Shown: positions 32,524-41,066 of the stretch, in pieces | How positions within the stretch are numbered: the stretch's first letter is position 1 | Layout: each line of letters starts with the position of its first letter | Made by a program: the position numbers and the translations under genes | Notes under the pieces: model-generated | What the model was told of the DNA's origin: nothing | The model's database searches: none | The model's input: the letters and a program-made list of their open reading frames with translations, nothing else | Assembly: GCA_964611095.1 (NCBI GenBank) | Contig: CAZSWJ010000001.1 | Coordinates: 1-64,000 of the forward strand | From: CAZKJL01 sp964611095 | GTDB taxonomy: Bacteria > Patescibacteriota > Gracilibacteria > Peribacterales > Peribacteraceae | DNA: 64,000 nt | Direction: 5' to 3'

Positions 32524-33984
32524 ATGCGCACACGCTTCGCACCGTCCCCCACGGGCGCTCTCCATATCGGCGGTCTCCGCACGGCGCTCTTCGCGTGGCT
32601 CGTCGCCAAAAAGACAAAGGGCAGTTTCACGCTGCGCATCGAAGACACCGATCGTGCCCGCGAAGTTCCGGGCGCCACCGAAGGCATCGTTCGCACACTC
32701 ACGGGTGCCGGCATTCCGCCCGACGAAGGCGTGATGCTCGACGCCGCGGGCATGCTCATCGAAAAAGGAGCATACGGTCCGTACTTTCAGTCCAAGCGCC
32801 TGCCGCTCTACCAAGAGCACGTGAAGACGCTCCTCGACAATGGTTCGGCATACCACTGTTTCTGTACGTCGCAGCGACTCGAAGAAATGCGCAAGAAACA
32901 GCAGGAGCGCAGACAAGCACCGATGTACGACCGCACGTGCTGCGATCTTCCGAAGTCCGACGTGGAGAAGCGCATCGCCGCGGGCGAGAAGTACGTCATC
33001 CGCATGAAAGTGCCGCACGAGGAAACCGTGACGTACGAGGACGGCATCTACGGCACGCTCTCGTTCAAGGGGCACACCATCGATGATCAGGTCCTGATGA
33101 AGTCCGACGGATTTCCGACGTACCACCTGGCGCACGTCGTCGACGATCACTTCATGAAAACCGATCTCGTGATTCGCGGCGAAGAGTGGCTGAGCTCGCT
33201 CCCCAAACATCTCCTCCTCTTCAAGGCGCTCGGCTGGGACGCGCCGAAGTACGCGCACGTGCCGCTGCTCCTCAACGCCGACCGCACGAAGCTCAGCAAG
33301 CGCCAGAACGACGTGGCCGCCGAAGATTATTTGAAGAAAGGATATTTGCCCGAAGCACTCATCAACTTTCTCGCACTCCTCGGCTGGAACCCCGGCACCG
33401 AGCAGGAAATTTTCTCACTGCCCGAACTCGTCGAGGCGTTCAGCATCGAGCGCGTACAGAAATCCGGCGCCGTGTTCGATCTGGAGAAGCTCGCTTGGGT
33501 TCAGGGCCAGTGGATGCGGAAAATCCCCGCATCGGACTTCGCCGCGCGCATCAAGTCGCTCGTGACGGAGAAGTATCCCGCCGCCGCAAGCGATGCCAAG
33601 TTCGTCGAGCGCGCCGCACTCATTCAGGAGCGCATCACGTTCTTCACCGAGGCGCCCGACATGATGTCGTACTTGTACGAAACGCCGACGGCATCCATGG
33701 ATCTGCTCGCGAGTCCCAAGCAGAAAATCGACAAAGCCGATATTCCGAAGATCGTCGCGTTCCTCACGGCCGAACTCTCCAAAGTGTCGGACAAAGATTG
33801 GTCGCTCGACGGCATCAAGGCCGCACTCGACCCCGCCATCGCCGCATCGGGATTCAAGAAAGGCCAAATCCTGTGGCCGCTCCGCGCCGCGCTTACCGGC
33901 CGCGAGTACTCGCCCGGTGCCTACGAAGTGGCGGCGCTCCTCGGCAAAGACGAGACGATGAAAAGACTTGCCGCCATCGCATAA
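32524..33984 (+). CDS. gltX: Glutamyl-tRNA synthetase
   Basis: A 486-aa class I synthetase. The HIGH motif appears as FAPSPTGALHIGGLRTALF, then LRIEDTDRAR; the KMSKS equivalent is TKLSKRQND. CHCFCTSQRLEE-like and DRTCCDLP segments give cysteines in the zinc-finger position of bacterial enzymes. The C-terminal helical anticodon-binding domain is present. It is often non-discriminating when GlnRS is absent, which cannot be judged here. TATCCT (32512-32517) ends 6 nt before the ATG, implying a leaderless mRNA. Confidence 0.96.
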   Translation: MRTRFAPSPTGALHIGGLRTALFAWLVAKKTKGSFTLRIEDTDRAREVPGATEGIVRTLTGAGIPPDEGVMLDAAGMLIEKGAYGPYFQSKRLPLYQEHVKTLLDNGSAYHCFCTSQRLEEMRKKQQERRQAPMYDRTCCDLPKSDVEKRIAAGEKYVIRMKVPHEETVTYEDGIYGTLSFKGHTIDDQVLMKSDGFPTYHLAHVVDDHFMKTDLVIRGEEWLSSLPKHLLLFKALGWDAPKYAHVPLLLNADRTKLSKRQNDVAAEDYLKKGYLPEALINFLALLGWNPGTEQEIFSLPELVEAFSIERVQKSGAVFDLEKLAWVQGQWMRKIPASDFAARIKSLVTEKYPAAASDAKFVERAALIQERITFFTEAPDMMSYLYETPTASMDLLASPKQKIDKADIPKIVAFLTAELSKVSDKDWSLDGIKAALDPAIAASGFKKGQILWPLRAALTGREYSPGAYEVAALLGKDETMKRLAAIA

Positions 33985-34400
33985 CGAACAAGCCGAAAAT
34001 TCTTTTGGCCGACGACAGCAATGACAGGATCGAGTGGTACGTCGACATGACCCAAAGAACACGCCCCGATCTCGAGCCCGTGACGGTCCAAACGGTGACG
34101 GCTGCGCGCGTGAGTCTTGCCGATACGATCTTTTCGGGTGCCGTCATCGATTATGATTTTTACGGAGTGCCCGGCGGACCGCGCATCATCAAGGCACTTC
34201 GAGAACTGGAGGCCGCGAGGGGAGATTTTCGTGCACGCGTGACGCTTGCCACGGGATTTGGAGACCAGAAATTTGAGCGGTGCAAAGCCGAAGCGCTGCA
34301 AGCGGGTGCGGATCACGCCATTTCCATACACTACACGAACGACGATTACTGGAATCAGCTCAGGGAATTTTTGGAAACGATCGTCGTTGCGCCCGGCTGA
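33981..34400 (+). CDS. Degenerate response-regulator receiver domain; start codon unclear
   Basis: About 139 aa. KPKILLADDSNDRIEWYV matches the first strand and acidic pocket of CheY-like receivers; GAVIDYDFYGVPGGPRIIKA holds the candidate phospho-Asp; a late VTLATGF resembles strand 4. The usual Lys near the C-terminus is not evident. There is no ATG, GTG or TTG before the first strand. The frame could start at ATA 33981, overlapping the gltX stop as ATAA, at ATT 33999, or at TTG 34005, which would cut strand 1. A sequencing error turning an ATGA overlap into ATAA is also possible. Confidence 0.6.
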   Translation: MTNKPKILLADDSNDRIEWYVDMTQRTRPDLEPVTVQTVTAARVSLADTIFSGAVIDYDFYGVPGGPRIIKALRELEAARGDFRARVTLATGFGDQKFERCKAEALQAGADHAISIHYTNDDYWNQLREFLETIVVAPG

Positions 34401-34420
34401 ACAGTGGTACAATGCAGGCC

Positions 34421-34882
34421 ATGGATGAAGACGAAGTCGAAGTCGATATCACCAACGCCGGCGGCAAAGCGATCATCGAAGGAAAGACGTCCGTGCCGTT
34501 CAAGACGTTCGTGAGCCTCATCTTGCAGCGCAAGGTGCAGGGGCTCTTCAAGCGCAGCCAGAAAGACATCGTCATCGTGGGCAGCGACCTCCTCACGGCG
34601 CTCGCGAGCGCTCCCGAGGACAAGCAGGAAGACCGCGGCAAGCTCGTGCTCGTCACGTTCTTCGTGGGCATTCTCGCGGGAGTGTTCCTCACGGTCGCGA
34701 CGTTCCTCGCACTCATGGGTCTCAGAATTCAGCCCGCCATGCAGGACCTCGGCATCGTTCTCGGGGTCATCATTGGCATCGCCGTTCTGGCCGTGCTTCT
34801 GCAGAAGGGCCAGAAGAAGAGCGGATTCAAGGACAAACTCATGGAAACGATGGAGAAGGTCACGGACACGGTTTCCCGCTAA
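34421..34882 (+). CDS. Hypothetical membrane protein with two TM helices (153 aa)
   Basis: An acidic N-terminus (MDEDEVEVDI) and a soluble part to about residue 70 are followed by two hydrophobic helices (LVLVTFFVGILAGVFLTVAT; LGIVLGVIIGIAVLAVLL) and a basic, amphipathic tail (FKDKLMETMEKVTDTVSR). No family recognised. An extended -10, TGGTACAAT (34405-34413), ends 7 nt before ATG 34421; an ATG at 34412 overlaps the box and is less likely. Confidence 0.7.
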   Translation: MDEDEVEVDITNAGGKAIIEGKTSVPFKTFVSLILQRKVQGLFKRSQKDIVIVGSDLLTALASAPEDKQEDRGKLVLVTFFVGILAGVFLTVATFLALMGLRIQPAMQDLGIVLGVIIGIAVLAVLLQKGQKKSGFKDKLMETMEKVTDTVSR

Positions 34883-34909
34883 ACGTCGCCGATATGCTAC
34901 GGTAGTTTT

Positions 34910-35788
34910 ATGTTGCAGCTGCAGCCCGATTTTTTGCTCCGGCCCAAGACGACGATGCGTATCGGCGGCACGGCCAAGCAGTACGCCATGCTCGAGTCGC
35001 GCGAGGACGCGGAAGAGGCGATGCGATATTCCGTGGAGCACAACCTGAAATTCCTGCCTCTCGGCAGCGGATCGAACACGATTTTTTCAGGTGAAGGTGT
35101 GAACGCCCTCGTCGTGCAGGTGAAGCATTCCTCCGTCGTCGTCGATCACCACTCGGTCACCGTGGGTGCGGGAAAAAACTTGCCGATGCTCATCAACGAA
35201 CTCGCGGAACTTGGTCTGGATCTTTCGGCACTCACCGGAATTCCGGGCACGGTGGGCGGTGCCGTCTTCGGCAATGCGGGACAAGGACCGAAAGGAGTAT
35301 GGATCGACAGTTTCGTGACGTCCGTCACGGCGCTCGTCGATGGCGAATGGCAAACATTCGGCAAAGACGACTGCGATTTTTCGTACCGCGAAAGCATCTT
35401 CAAGCACATGGCGGCCCAGGGTTCGTATCCGCTCATTTTTGAGGTGAAACTCGCCGTTCCGAATGACGATGCGGCGCTCATCAAAGCCAATATCCAGGCA
35501 TTGCTCAAAAAGCGCATCGAGACGCAGCCGCACCTCAAAACCGCAGGCTCGTGCTTCAAGGCCGTGGGTGGAACACCCGCGTGGCAGCTCATCGATGATG
35601 CCGGACTCCGCGGACACAAAGTCGGCGGCGTCCAGATCGCCGAGAAGCATGCGAACTTCCTGCTGAACGTCGGCGAAGCGACGTACACGGACGCGGTCGC
35701 GGTCGTAAGCGAGGTGAAGAAAAAAATTCCGGAGAATCTGGAAGTGGAAATGCGGTTCATCGAGCCGGACGGCTCGCTCAAGTTTTAA
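34910..35788 (+). CDS. murB: UDP-N-acetylenolpyruvoylglucosamine reductase
   Basis: MurB (292 aa), an FAD enzyme reducing the MurA product with NADPH. FAD-binding region LPLGSGSNTIFS and LTGIPGTVGGAVFGNAG; catalytic area DFSYRESIFK, TAGSCFKA and the HANFLLNVG segment near the C-terminus. The short form lacking the E. coli type I insertion is likely (type II). TACGGT (34898-34903) ends 6 nt before the ATG. It ends with a 4-nt overlap with the convergent small gene. With murA, ftsW and murG it forms a loose envelope cluster. Confidence 0.95.
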   Translation: MLQLQPDFLLRPKTTMRIGGTAKQYAMLESREDAEEAMRYSVEHNLKFLPLGSGSNTIFSGEGVNALVVQVKHSSVVVDHHSVTVGAGKNLPMLINELAELGLDLSALTGIPGTVGGAVFGNAGQGPKGVWIDSFVTSVTALVDGEWQTFGKDDCDFSYRESIFKHMAAQGSYPLIFEVKLAVPNDDAALIKANIQALLKKRIETQPHLKTAGSCFKAVGGTPAWQLIDDAGLRGHKVGGVQIAEKHANFLLNVGEATYTDAVAVVSEVKKKIPENLEVEMRFIEPDGSLKF

Positions 35789-36057
35789 GTCGAGGGGTCG
35801 TCATCCTCCGCATCAACGTCACGTTGGTTGCTGAATAATCGTCGCATCTTTTGAGACAGCACCGCGGCATCGTACCAACTGAAGCCGAGCTCTTTGTCGC
35901 CGGCATATCTGCCGAATGTTTGCAGAGTTGCCATTCGGCTTTCCGGTGTATCGTCGTACAAGAAAACATAGCGCTCGTCCTCTTTGACGAGAGCGAGGAT
36001 ATTGATGCCGGAACCTTCGGGTGTGCGTGCCATAAGGAGCGCATGGTCGAGCAGCAC
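35785..36057 (-). CDS. Hypothetical protein (90 aa)
   Basis: Small soluble protein with an acidic C-terminus (DVDAEDDDPST). The start is GTG at 36057; a later ATG exists within ten codons. Hydrophobic-polar periodicity (INILALVKEDERYVFLYDD) suggests a small alpha/beta fold. No family recognised. It is convergent with murB (4-nt overlap). Confidence 0.55.
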   Translation of the reverse strand: MLLDHALLMARTPEGSGINILALVKEDERYVFLYDDTPESRMATLQTFGRYAGDKELGFSWYDAAVLSQKMRRLFSNQRDVDAEDDDPST

Positions 36058-36126
36058 GTTGTTTCACACAAGAGAAACGGACGGCCAAGGCAACGGTTGG
36101 CTTATTTCAGAGAAAAACTCATCATA

Positions 36127-36163
36127 CGAAAAACCCCTGCCGCCAATGGACAAGGGTTTTCGT
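36127..36163. terminator. Bidirectional terminator downstream of ssb
   Basis: AAAAACCCCTGC and ACAAGGGTTTT form an imperfect stem around a 12-nt loop, T-rich on one strand and A-rich on the other. It follows the ssb stop on the minus strand. Confidence 0.6.
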
Positions 36164-36178
36164 TGTTTGCATTCGTGA

Positions 36179-37030
36179 TTAGAACGGCAGGTCCTCGGGC
36201 TTGATCTCGGACTCGTACTTGATGTCCGGAATGTTGGCCGCAACGGGAGCCGAATTCTCGCTCGGTGCGGACTTGCGGCTCGGCATGGCGACGCCGTCCG
36301 TCTGCACGGACGAGGAAGCGTCGGCGTTCTTGCAGCCGAGCAGCGTGCACTGGTCGGCGATGATCTCGGTGGTGGCGCGCTTCTGGCCTTCTTTCGTTTC
36401 CCAGGTGCGCGTTTGCACGCGGCCGGCGACGAAGACGCGCTGACCTTTCTTCACGCTCTGCTGCACGGCCTTGGCGAGGTCGCCCCAAATCACCACGTTG
36501 TGGAATTCGGTGCGCTCTTTGGTTTCGCCGGTGGCCTTTTCCTTCCAGCGCTCGTTCGTGGCGACGCCGATGGTGAGCACGTTCTGGCCGCTCGTGGTCG
36601 TGCGCATCTCGGGCTCACGAGTGACGTTGCCGATAACCTGCGCGCGGTTGATGCAGCTGCCGATGGCGGCGTCCGCGGGAGCCTCGCGCTGACCGTCCTT
36701 CGGATCCAAGAGAATCAGATCCATGGCGACGATCTTGGTCTTACTGCGCTTCTCTTTGCTCGTGGTGTCTTCCCACGCATCGGTCTGCAAGCGTCCGGAA
36801 ACGAACAATTGCGAACCGGGACGAACGTACTGGCCGGCGACGTCGGCCATGGCGCCCCAAATGGTGACGGTGTGGAAACTCTTGCCCGAAAGGGTCTCGC
36901 CCTTGCTCGTTTGGAACGAGTACGGGACGACGATGTTGAGGTCGGTCACACTCGCGCCGCCGGGAGTTTGGCGGACGGTGACGGGTTGTGTTTGGTAGCC
37001 GATGATGTCGATCCTGTTCAGAGAGAACAT
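36179..37030 (-). CDS. ssb: Single-stranded DNA-binding protein with two OB folds
   Basis: 283 aa. Two SSB-type OB folds in one chain: OB1 at about residues 2-115 (LNRIDIIGYQTQPVTVRQTP, SFHTVTIWGAMADVAGQYV, VSGRLQTDAWED) and OB2 at about 130-235 (INRAQVIGNVTREPEMRTTT, EFHNVVIWGDLAKAVQQSV, VAGRVQTRTWET). The acidic C-terminal tip (EDLPF) is the usual partner-binding motif. Most bacterial SSBs have one OB fold and act as tetramers; a two-OB chain suggests a dimer, as in Deinococcus-Thermus. The frame is open to 37156; ATG 37030 fits the OB1 start. Confidence 0.93.
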   Translation of the reverse strand: MFSLNRIDIIGYQTQPVTVRQTPGGASVTDLNIVVPYSFQTSKGETLSGKSFHTVTIWGAMADVAGQYVRPGSQLFVSGRLQTDAWEDTTSKEKRSKTKIVAMDLILLDPKDGQREAPADAAIGSCINRAQVIGNVTREPEMRTTTSGQNVLTIGVATNERWKEKATGETKERTEFHNVVIWGDLAKAVQQSVKKGQRVFVAGRVQTRTWETKEGQKRATTEIIADQCTLLGCKNADASSSVQTDGVAMPSRKSAPSENSAPVAANIPDIKYESEIKPEDLPF

Positions 37031-37285
37031 GTCTGAGGGGGGGAATGGGAGTAGAGGAGGTCTCGGGTTCCCGCGATCGTCGGGAATGAAGCCTTGATAC
37101 GACGTAAAAATCGTAACGTGAACGAACGTACACCTCTCATTTTTCTCGATCAACAAGAAGACATTGATCGGAAATTTTTTTGTTTCGTGATACCAAATTT
37201 TTGAAGGACTGCGACGGGCGTTTCAGCCGATTGTTCAGTACAATTCCGAGAGTTTCCGTGTCCGCGGGAAAATCGTTCGGTCGGT

Positions 37286-40200
37286 ATGAGTCGTTCACTC
37301 TCCTTCAGCATCGCGCTTGCTTCCGTTCTCCTGGTCACCGCGAGCGCGGGTGCCGAAGCGTTCAAACCCCAAATCCGCGAGACCAAGACGTTCGCCGACT
37401 TCACGCAGGGACTCCAAGAAATGCGGGACAACATCGAGACCGTGCAGTGCGGAGGATGGGTCGACGATTCCGAGGCGCAGGTGATGGGCGCATCGGTGAA
37501 AGGCAAGTTGCCCATTCCCATCATCAGCCCCGACATTCCGGGCCGCTCCAACAAAGGCGCGACGGCCAAAGCCGTCACGGGCCTGGGAGACCGCGGCGAA
37601 TTCGAATACCCGGACAGTGCGTGGGGCTACAGTTCGGCGTGCGACATCGTGGAGTACAACGGTAAGCCGATGCACGACGACGATCTGGCAAAACTGGGGA
37701 TAGATCTGAAAATCAATGAAGATGGCAGCGTGAAAATGGTCGGCGGCAGTGGCGAGATCGACATCAATCCGTTCGCCTGGTGCATCCGCATGGACAAGGC
37801 AACGCCCAAGTACTGCAAACGCCTCTTCGACGCCTACAAGCAACTCTCGGCAATCGCCCCCCGCCCCGATCCTGAAGCCCTGTGCCCGTGCGCCGATGCG
37901 CTCAATGAGTGTCCGCCGCGCCCCCCCAAGCGCTACTGCTTCGATGCGTTCGAAGACGGTGACGAAGGCGGGCCGTACTCGTTCGTGTGTCACGGAACGA
38001 GCGACAAGAAAGACAAGGTCACGACGACCTTCCCCGACGCGCCGCCGCAAGACCGCACGTGTCGCACGACCTGGGAACCCGAGTTCAAGAACAAGATGAC
38101 GGAGTGTTCTGCGACGGACGTGTTCGATGATGCCGGTAATTACCTCGGCAAAAACGTGAGCGTCAACGTTCCCGGCGAGCACCTGGCCGTGGCAAGCTCG
38201 TACTACCGTCACTATGCGCAGGACTATCACGTCCCGGGCATCACCGTGAAAGCGTTCAGTGACGGCACCGCGGAAAAAATCATCAAAGAGTGGAAAGTTC
38301 GCGCCGAGTGTTACGAGTACTACAAAGAAGAAGATCCGAAGCAAACCATCACGAGCATGGAGGACGAGCAGTGCGAATTCATCATCGCCACGCCCGACGA
38401 GCAGAGCCCGGACAAGCCGCAGTGGCCGCCGGGCGAGGGTTACCGGCAGAAACAAGACTACAAACCCGACCCGGTGAAAGTGCAGGAACCGCCGCGCCAA
38501 AACCGCGACACGCCCGAACCGTGGAAGGCCGACACGAAGACGAACCTCAACATGATCGACATGGAAAAACTGAAGGAGAAGCAAAAAGATTTCGAAGATC
38601 CGTCCGACATCAGCCAGGTCCTCGGCGCGCTTCTGCCCACGCGTCAGACGGCGAGCAAAACCGTGAGTGCCAATGCGCGCACCGACATGTTCGACGACAC
38701 CGCCGAGCGAGGCTTCAGCAAATTCTGGGAAGAGCAGCAGCGCGAACTCCTCAAAATGACGGCCGATCCGCAGACGCGCCTCATCATGCCGGCGCGCTTC
38801 CTCGTGGGACTTGCCAGCACCGATCCGCTCTACGATCTCGTCCGCGGGGTCGTTTCGCGCTCCGACGGCACGGTGGAAATCGCGCTGAAGGGCGGACTCG
38901 AGGATCTCGGCAGCGTGCTGACATCCTTCCAGAGAACCTACATCGCTCCTCTCCGCGAGGTGCGCATCCCCATCCTGGTGCCGCTCATCTCGGTGGAGGA
39001 AATCGACGCGCGGATTTTCGACTGGAAGCAGTGGCAACTCGCCGAAAAGAAAGACGCCGCGAATCCGGCGTCGCCCCGTGCATCGCTCGACGGTGAAGCG
39101 GAACCGCTCATCCAAAAATTGGAGAGTTACAAGACGATCATCGGCAAAGAGCGCGAGCTCCGTGGCGCGCTCGCCAAGCTCCTCGTGAAACTCTTCGGAC
39201 CGGAGAAAGAAATCCGGGAGTACTTCGCGCAGTGGTACAAGATGAACACCGATCTGCTCGTGCAGGCCGCGCAGCGCTCCGTGCAGCGCAGGGAGCTCCA
39301 GCGCATTTGGAAACTGACACAGCAATCCATGCTCCAGGCCGACGAGTGCCAGATGCTCTGGTGCGCGAATAACCGTTACTCGGTGCCGGTGTACTCGCTC
39401 CTCGACAACTGGTGGCAGGAGGAGGGATCGGAAGGCAGCGGACGCGATCCCGGGTACAAACCCAAGTCGCTCAAGGAAGTGGGCTACGTTCAACCCCCGG
39501 ATTTGCTCTTCGATTTCTCCGACGTGCGCTTCCCGCGCGACCCGCTGCGCGTCCCAGTGCTGGAGCCCATCATCGTGAAGGTGAAGCTGCCGTCGCCGCC
39601 GCTCATCGGCCAGCACCCCGAAGCGGCCGAACTCTTCCCCGACCTTCCCACGCTTCCCGGCGCCGATATTTTCTCGTCGTTCACGCCGCCGACGACCGAC
39701 TTGCCTCCTCCCAAGCGCATCACGCTTCCGCCGACCGTGGACTTGGACAAGGCCAAGGACATGCTTCGCGAGATCCGCAAAAAGATCGACGGAAAATCCA
39801 TCGATGAACAAAAAATTGAGGAAGACGAACTCAAGGACAACCCCAAGGCCGCGGAGGAAAATTTCGCCATGGATCGAAAGAGCATGCGCGGTGCGTACTG
39901 CCGTTTCCCGCCGAGCATCGTCATTCCTCCCGACCAACAGGAAGAGAGCGGCAACCCCGCCAAAATCATCCACGTCGAGAACGATCTCAAGGAACGTTTG
40001 GCGCGCCTGTTCTCGCGTTGGATGCCCGAGCGCAAGGAGGACAACGCCGGTCGCGTGGCGAGACTCCGCACCGAGGGGCCCAAGTCCGATTGTTTTGAGG
40101 ACGTGCTGTGCTACATCCTTCCGCCCGAGAAAAACGTTTTCGCGACGTGGCAGTGGTTCATGCCCAAGGGACCGGGCGCCGACTTCACCGGCATCGCCGA

Positions 40201-40327
40201 CGACATAAAGTCGCAAACGCTTCCCGAGGAAGATCAGAACCCGTACCAAGCGACGATGGAAACGCTGAAGAAAATTTTCCCGAATATCACGCTGCCGATT
40301 CCGGTCGATCCCCTGCCTCCGTTCTGA
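37286..40327 (+). CDS. Large exported Cys-rich protein, first gene of a five-gene cluster (1013 aa)
   Basis: Unrecognised. Signal peptide about 1-24 (LSFSIALASVLLVTASAGAEA). The N-terminal third is rich in cysteines (CGGW, CDIV, WCIRM, CPCADALNEC, FVCHGT, MTECSA), fitting disulphide bonds outside the cytoplasm. The middle (about 440-700) is helical and charged, with RSVQRRELQRIWKLTQQSM and a CQMLWC pair. The C-terminal third is proline-rich with repeated acidic/basic patches (EKLKEKQKDFEDP-like). No transmembrane segment besides the signal. It begins a run with gaps of 2, 5, -4 and 3 nt; the five products probably form one complex. Confidence 0.75.
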   Translation: MSRSLSFSIALASVLLVTASAGAEAFKPQIRETKTFADFTQGLQEMRDNIETVQCGGWVDDSEAQVMGASVKGKLPIPIISPDIPGRSNKGATAKAVTGLGDRGEFEYPDSAWGYSSACDIVEYNGKPMHDDDLAKLGIDLKINEDGSVKMVGGSGEIDINPFAWCIRMDKATPKYCKRLFDAYKQLSAIAPRPDPEALCPCADALNECPPRPPKRYCFDAFEDGDEGGPYSFVCHGTSDKKDKVTTTFPDAPPQDRTCRTTWEPEFKNKMTECSATDVFDDAGNYLGKNVSVNVPGEHLAVASSYYRHYAQDYHVPGITVKAFSDGTAEKIIKEWKVRAECYEYYKEEDPKQTITSMEDEQCEFIIATPDEQSPDKPQWPPGEGYRQKQDYKPDPVKVQEPPRQNRDTPEPWKADTKTNLNMIDMEKLKEKQKDFEDPSDISQVLGALLPTRQTASKTVSANARTDMFDDTAERGFSKFWEEQQRELLKMTADPQTRLIMPARFLVGLASTDPLYDLVRGVVSRSDGTVEIALKGGLEDLGSVLTSFQRTYIAPLREVRIPILVPLISVEEIDARIFDWKQWQLAEKKDAANPASPRASLDGEAEPLIQKLESYKTIIGKERELRGALAKLLVKLFGPEKEIREYFAQWYKMNTDLLVQAAQRSVQRRELQRIWKLTQQSMLQADECQMLWCANNRYSVPVYSLLDNWWQEEGSEGSGRDPGYKPKSLKEVGYVQPPDLLFDFSDVRFPRDPLRVPVLEPIIVKVKLPSPPLIGQHPEAAELFPDLPTLPGADIFSSFTPPTTDLPPPKRITLPPTVDLDKAKDMLREIRKKIDGKSIDEQKIEEDELKDNPKAAEENFAMDRKSMRGAYCRFPPSIVIPPDQQEESGNPAKIIHVENDLKERLARLFSRWMPERKEDNAGRVARLRTEGPKSDCFEDVLCYILPPEKNVFATWQWFMPKGPGADFTGIADDIKSQTLPEEDQNPYQATMETLKKIFPNITLPIPVDPLPPF

Positions 40328-40329
40328 TC

Positions 40330-41061
40330 ATGCGACGCTTCCTCGTCACCGCATTGGCACTTCTGCTCCTCGCGCCTCCGGCGTACGCCGCCGACAAGCC
40401 CGACCAGGGTGCGTGCTTCGAGCGCGTGAGCAAGGATTTCAAGGCCATCAACGCGGAGTACCGCTCGGTGCTCCTCGGCAGTCGCCGCGACAAAGACGGA
40501 AAATTCGCCGTGCTCACGGGCGGCTTCACCGACAAGCTTCGCGTCGGCATTTTCGAGACGAAGGGTCGCGAATCATCCGAGCTCATCGACCCTGCACTCC
40601 AGAGTTTCCGCGTCTACCGTTGCAAGATGACGTCGGTCTGCGAGGCGATGAGCCGATCGTTCGGCAGCGACGACAAGGCACCGTTCCCGGTACAACCGCT
40701 CGGCTGCGAAGAGGTGCAACTCAGCCGCTATCCCGAGTGTTACTTCGGCGGCACGGACCCGAACACCACCACCGAAGCCGATGCATCCGACCAGCTCTCG
40801 GTGCTCGACATGGTCACGGCGTGCACGCAGTTCGTCGATGACAGCGTGCAGTCCGAGGCCGCCGTCCTGCGTCTCATCGTGGGTTACGACGCGGGCTACC
40901 GTTCGCTCCTGCAATTCGCCGGAATGATGGACTGGATGATGGAAGGTTTCCCGGAGCAAACCATCCGCGCCATCGCCGACATGGTGAACTTGCTCGGAAA
41001 ATTGCATCAAATCCCGTGTTACATCGGTCAGTGCGATCTGCCGAGCACCGAGTCGCTCTAA
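40330..41061 (+). CDS. Exported Cys-containing protein, cluster gene 2 (243 aa)
   Basis: Signal peptide MRRFLVTALALLLLAPPAYA. The mature part has about eight cysteines (ACFERVSKDF, YRCKMTSVCEAM, LGCEEVQ, YPECYFGG, ACTQFVDDS, IPCYIGQCDLPS). A helical C-terminal half carries a hydrophobic amphipathic stretch (LLQFAGMMDWMMEGFPEQT). No family recognised. It starts 2 nt after the 1013-aa gene. The Cys-x-x-x-Cys ending resembles the ends of its neighbours, supporting a shared extracytoplasmic assembly. Confidence 0.72.
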   Translation: MRRFLVTALALLLLAPPAYAADKPDQGACFERVSKDFKAINAEYRSVLLGSRRDKDGKFAVLTGGFTDKLRVGIFETKGRESSELIDPALQSFRVYRCKMTSVCEAMSRSFGSDDKAPFPVQPLGCEEVQLSRYPECYFGGTDPNTTTEADASDQLSVLDMVTACTQFVDDSVQSEAAVLRLIVGYDAGYRSLLQFAGMMDWMMEGFPEQTIRAIADMVNLLGKLHQIPCYIGQCDLPSTESL

Positions 41062-41066
41062 ACTTC

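Noticed and set aside
30700..33258. 852-codon minus-strand frame opposite murG, the cyclophilin gene and gltX
   Set aside because: It spans three confidently identified genes and an intrinsic terminator. Codon-bias shadow.
37295..40249. 984-codon open frame on the minus strand opposite the first exported gene
   Set aside because: Arg/Glu/His-rich without domains. The plus-strand frame has a signal peptide, ordered cysteines and tight coupling to its neighbours, so the minus frame is a shadow.
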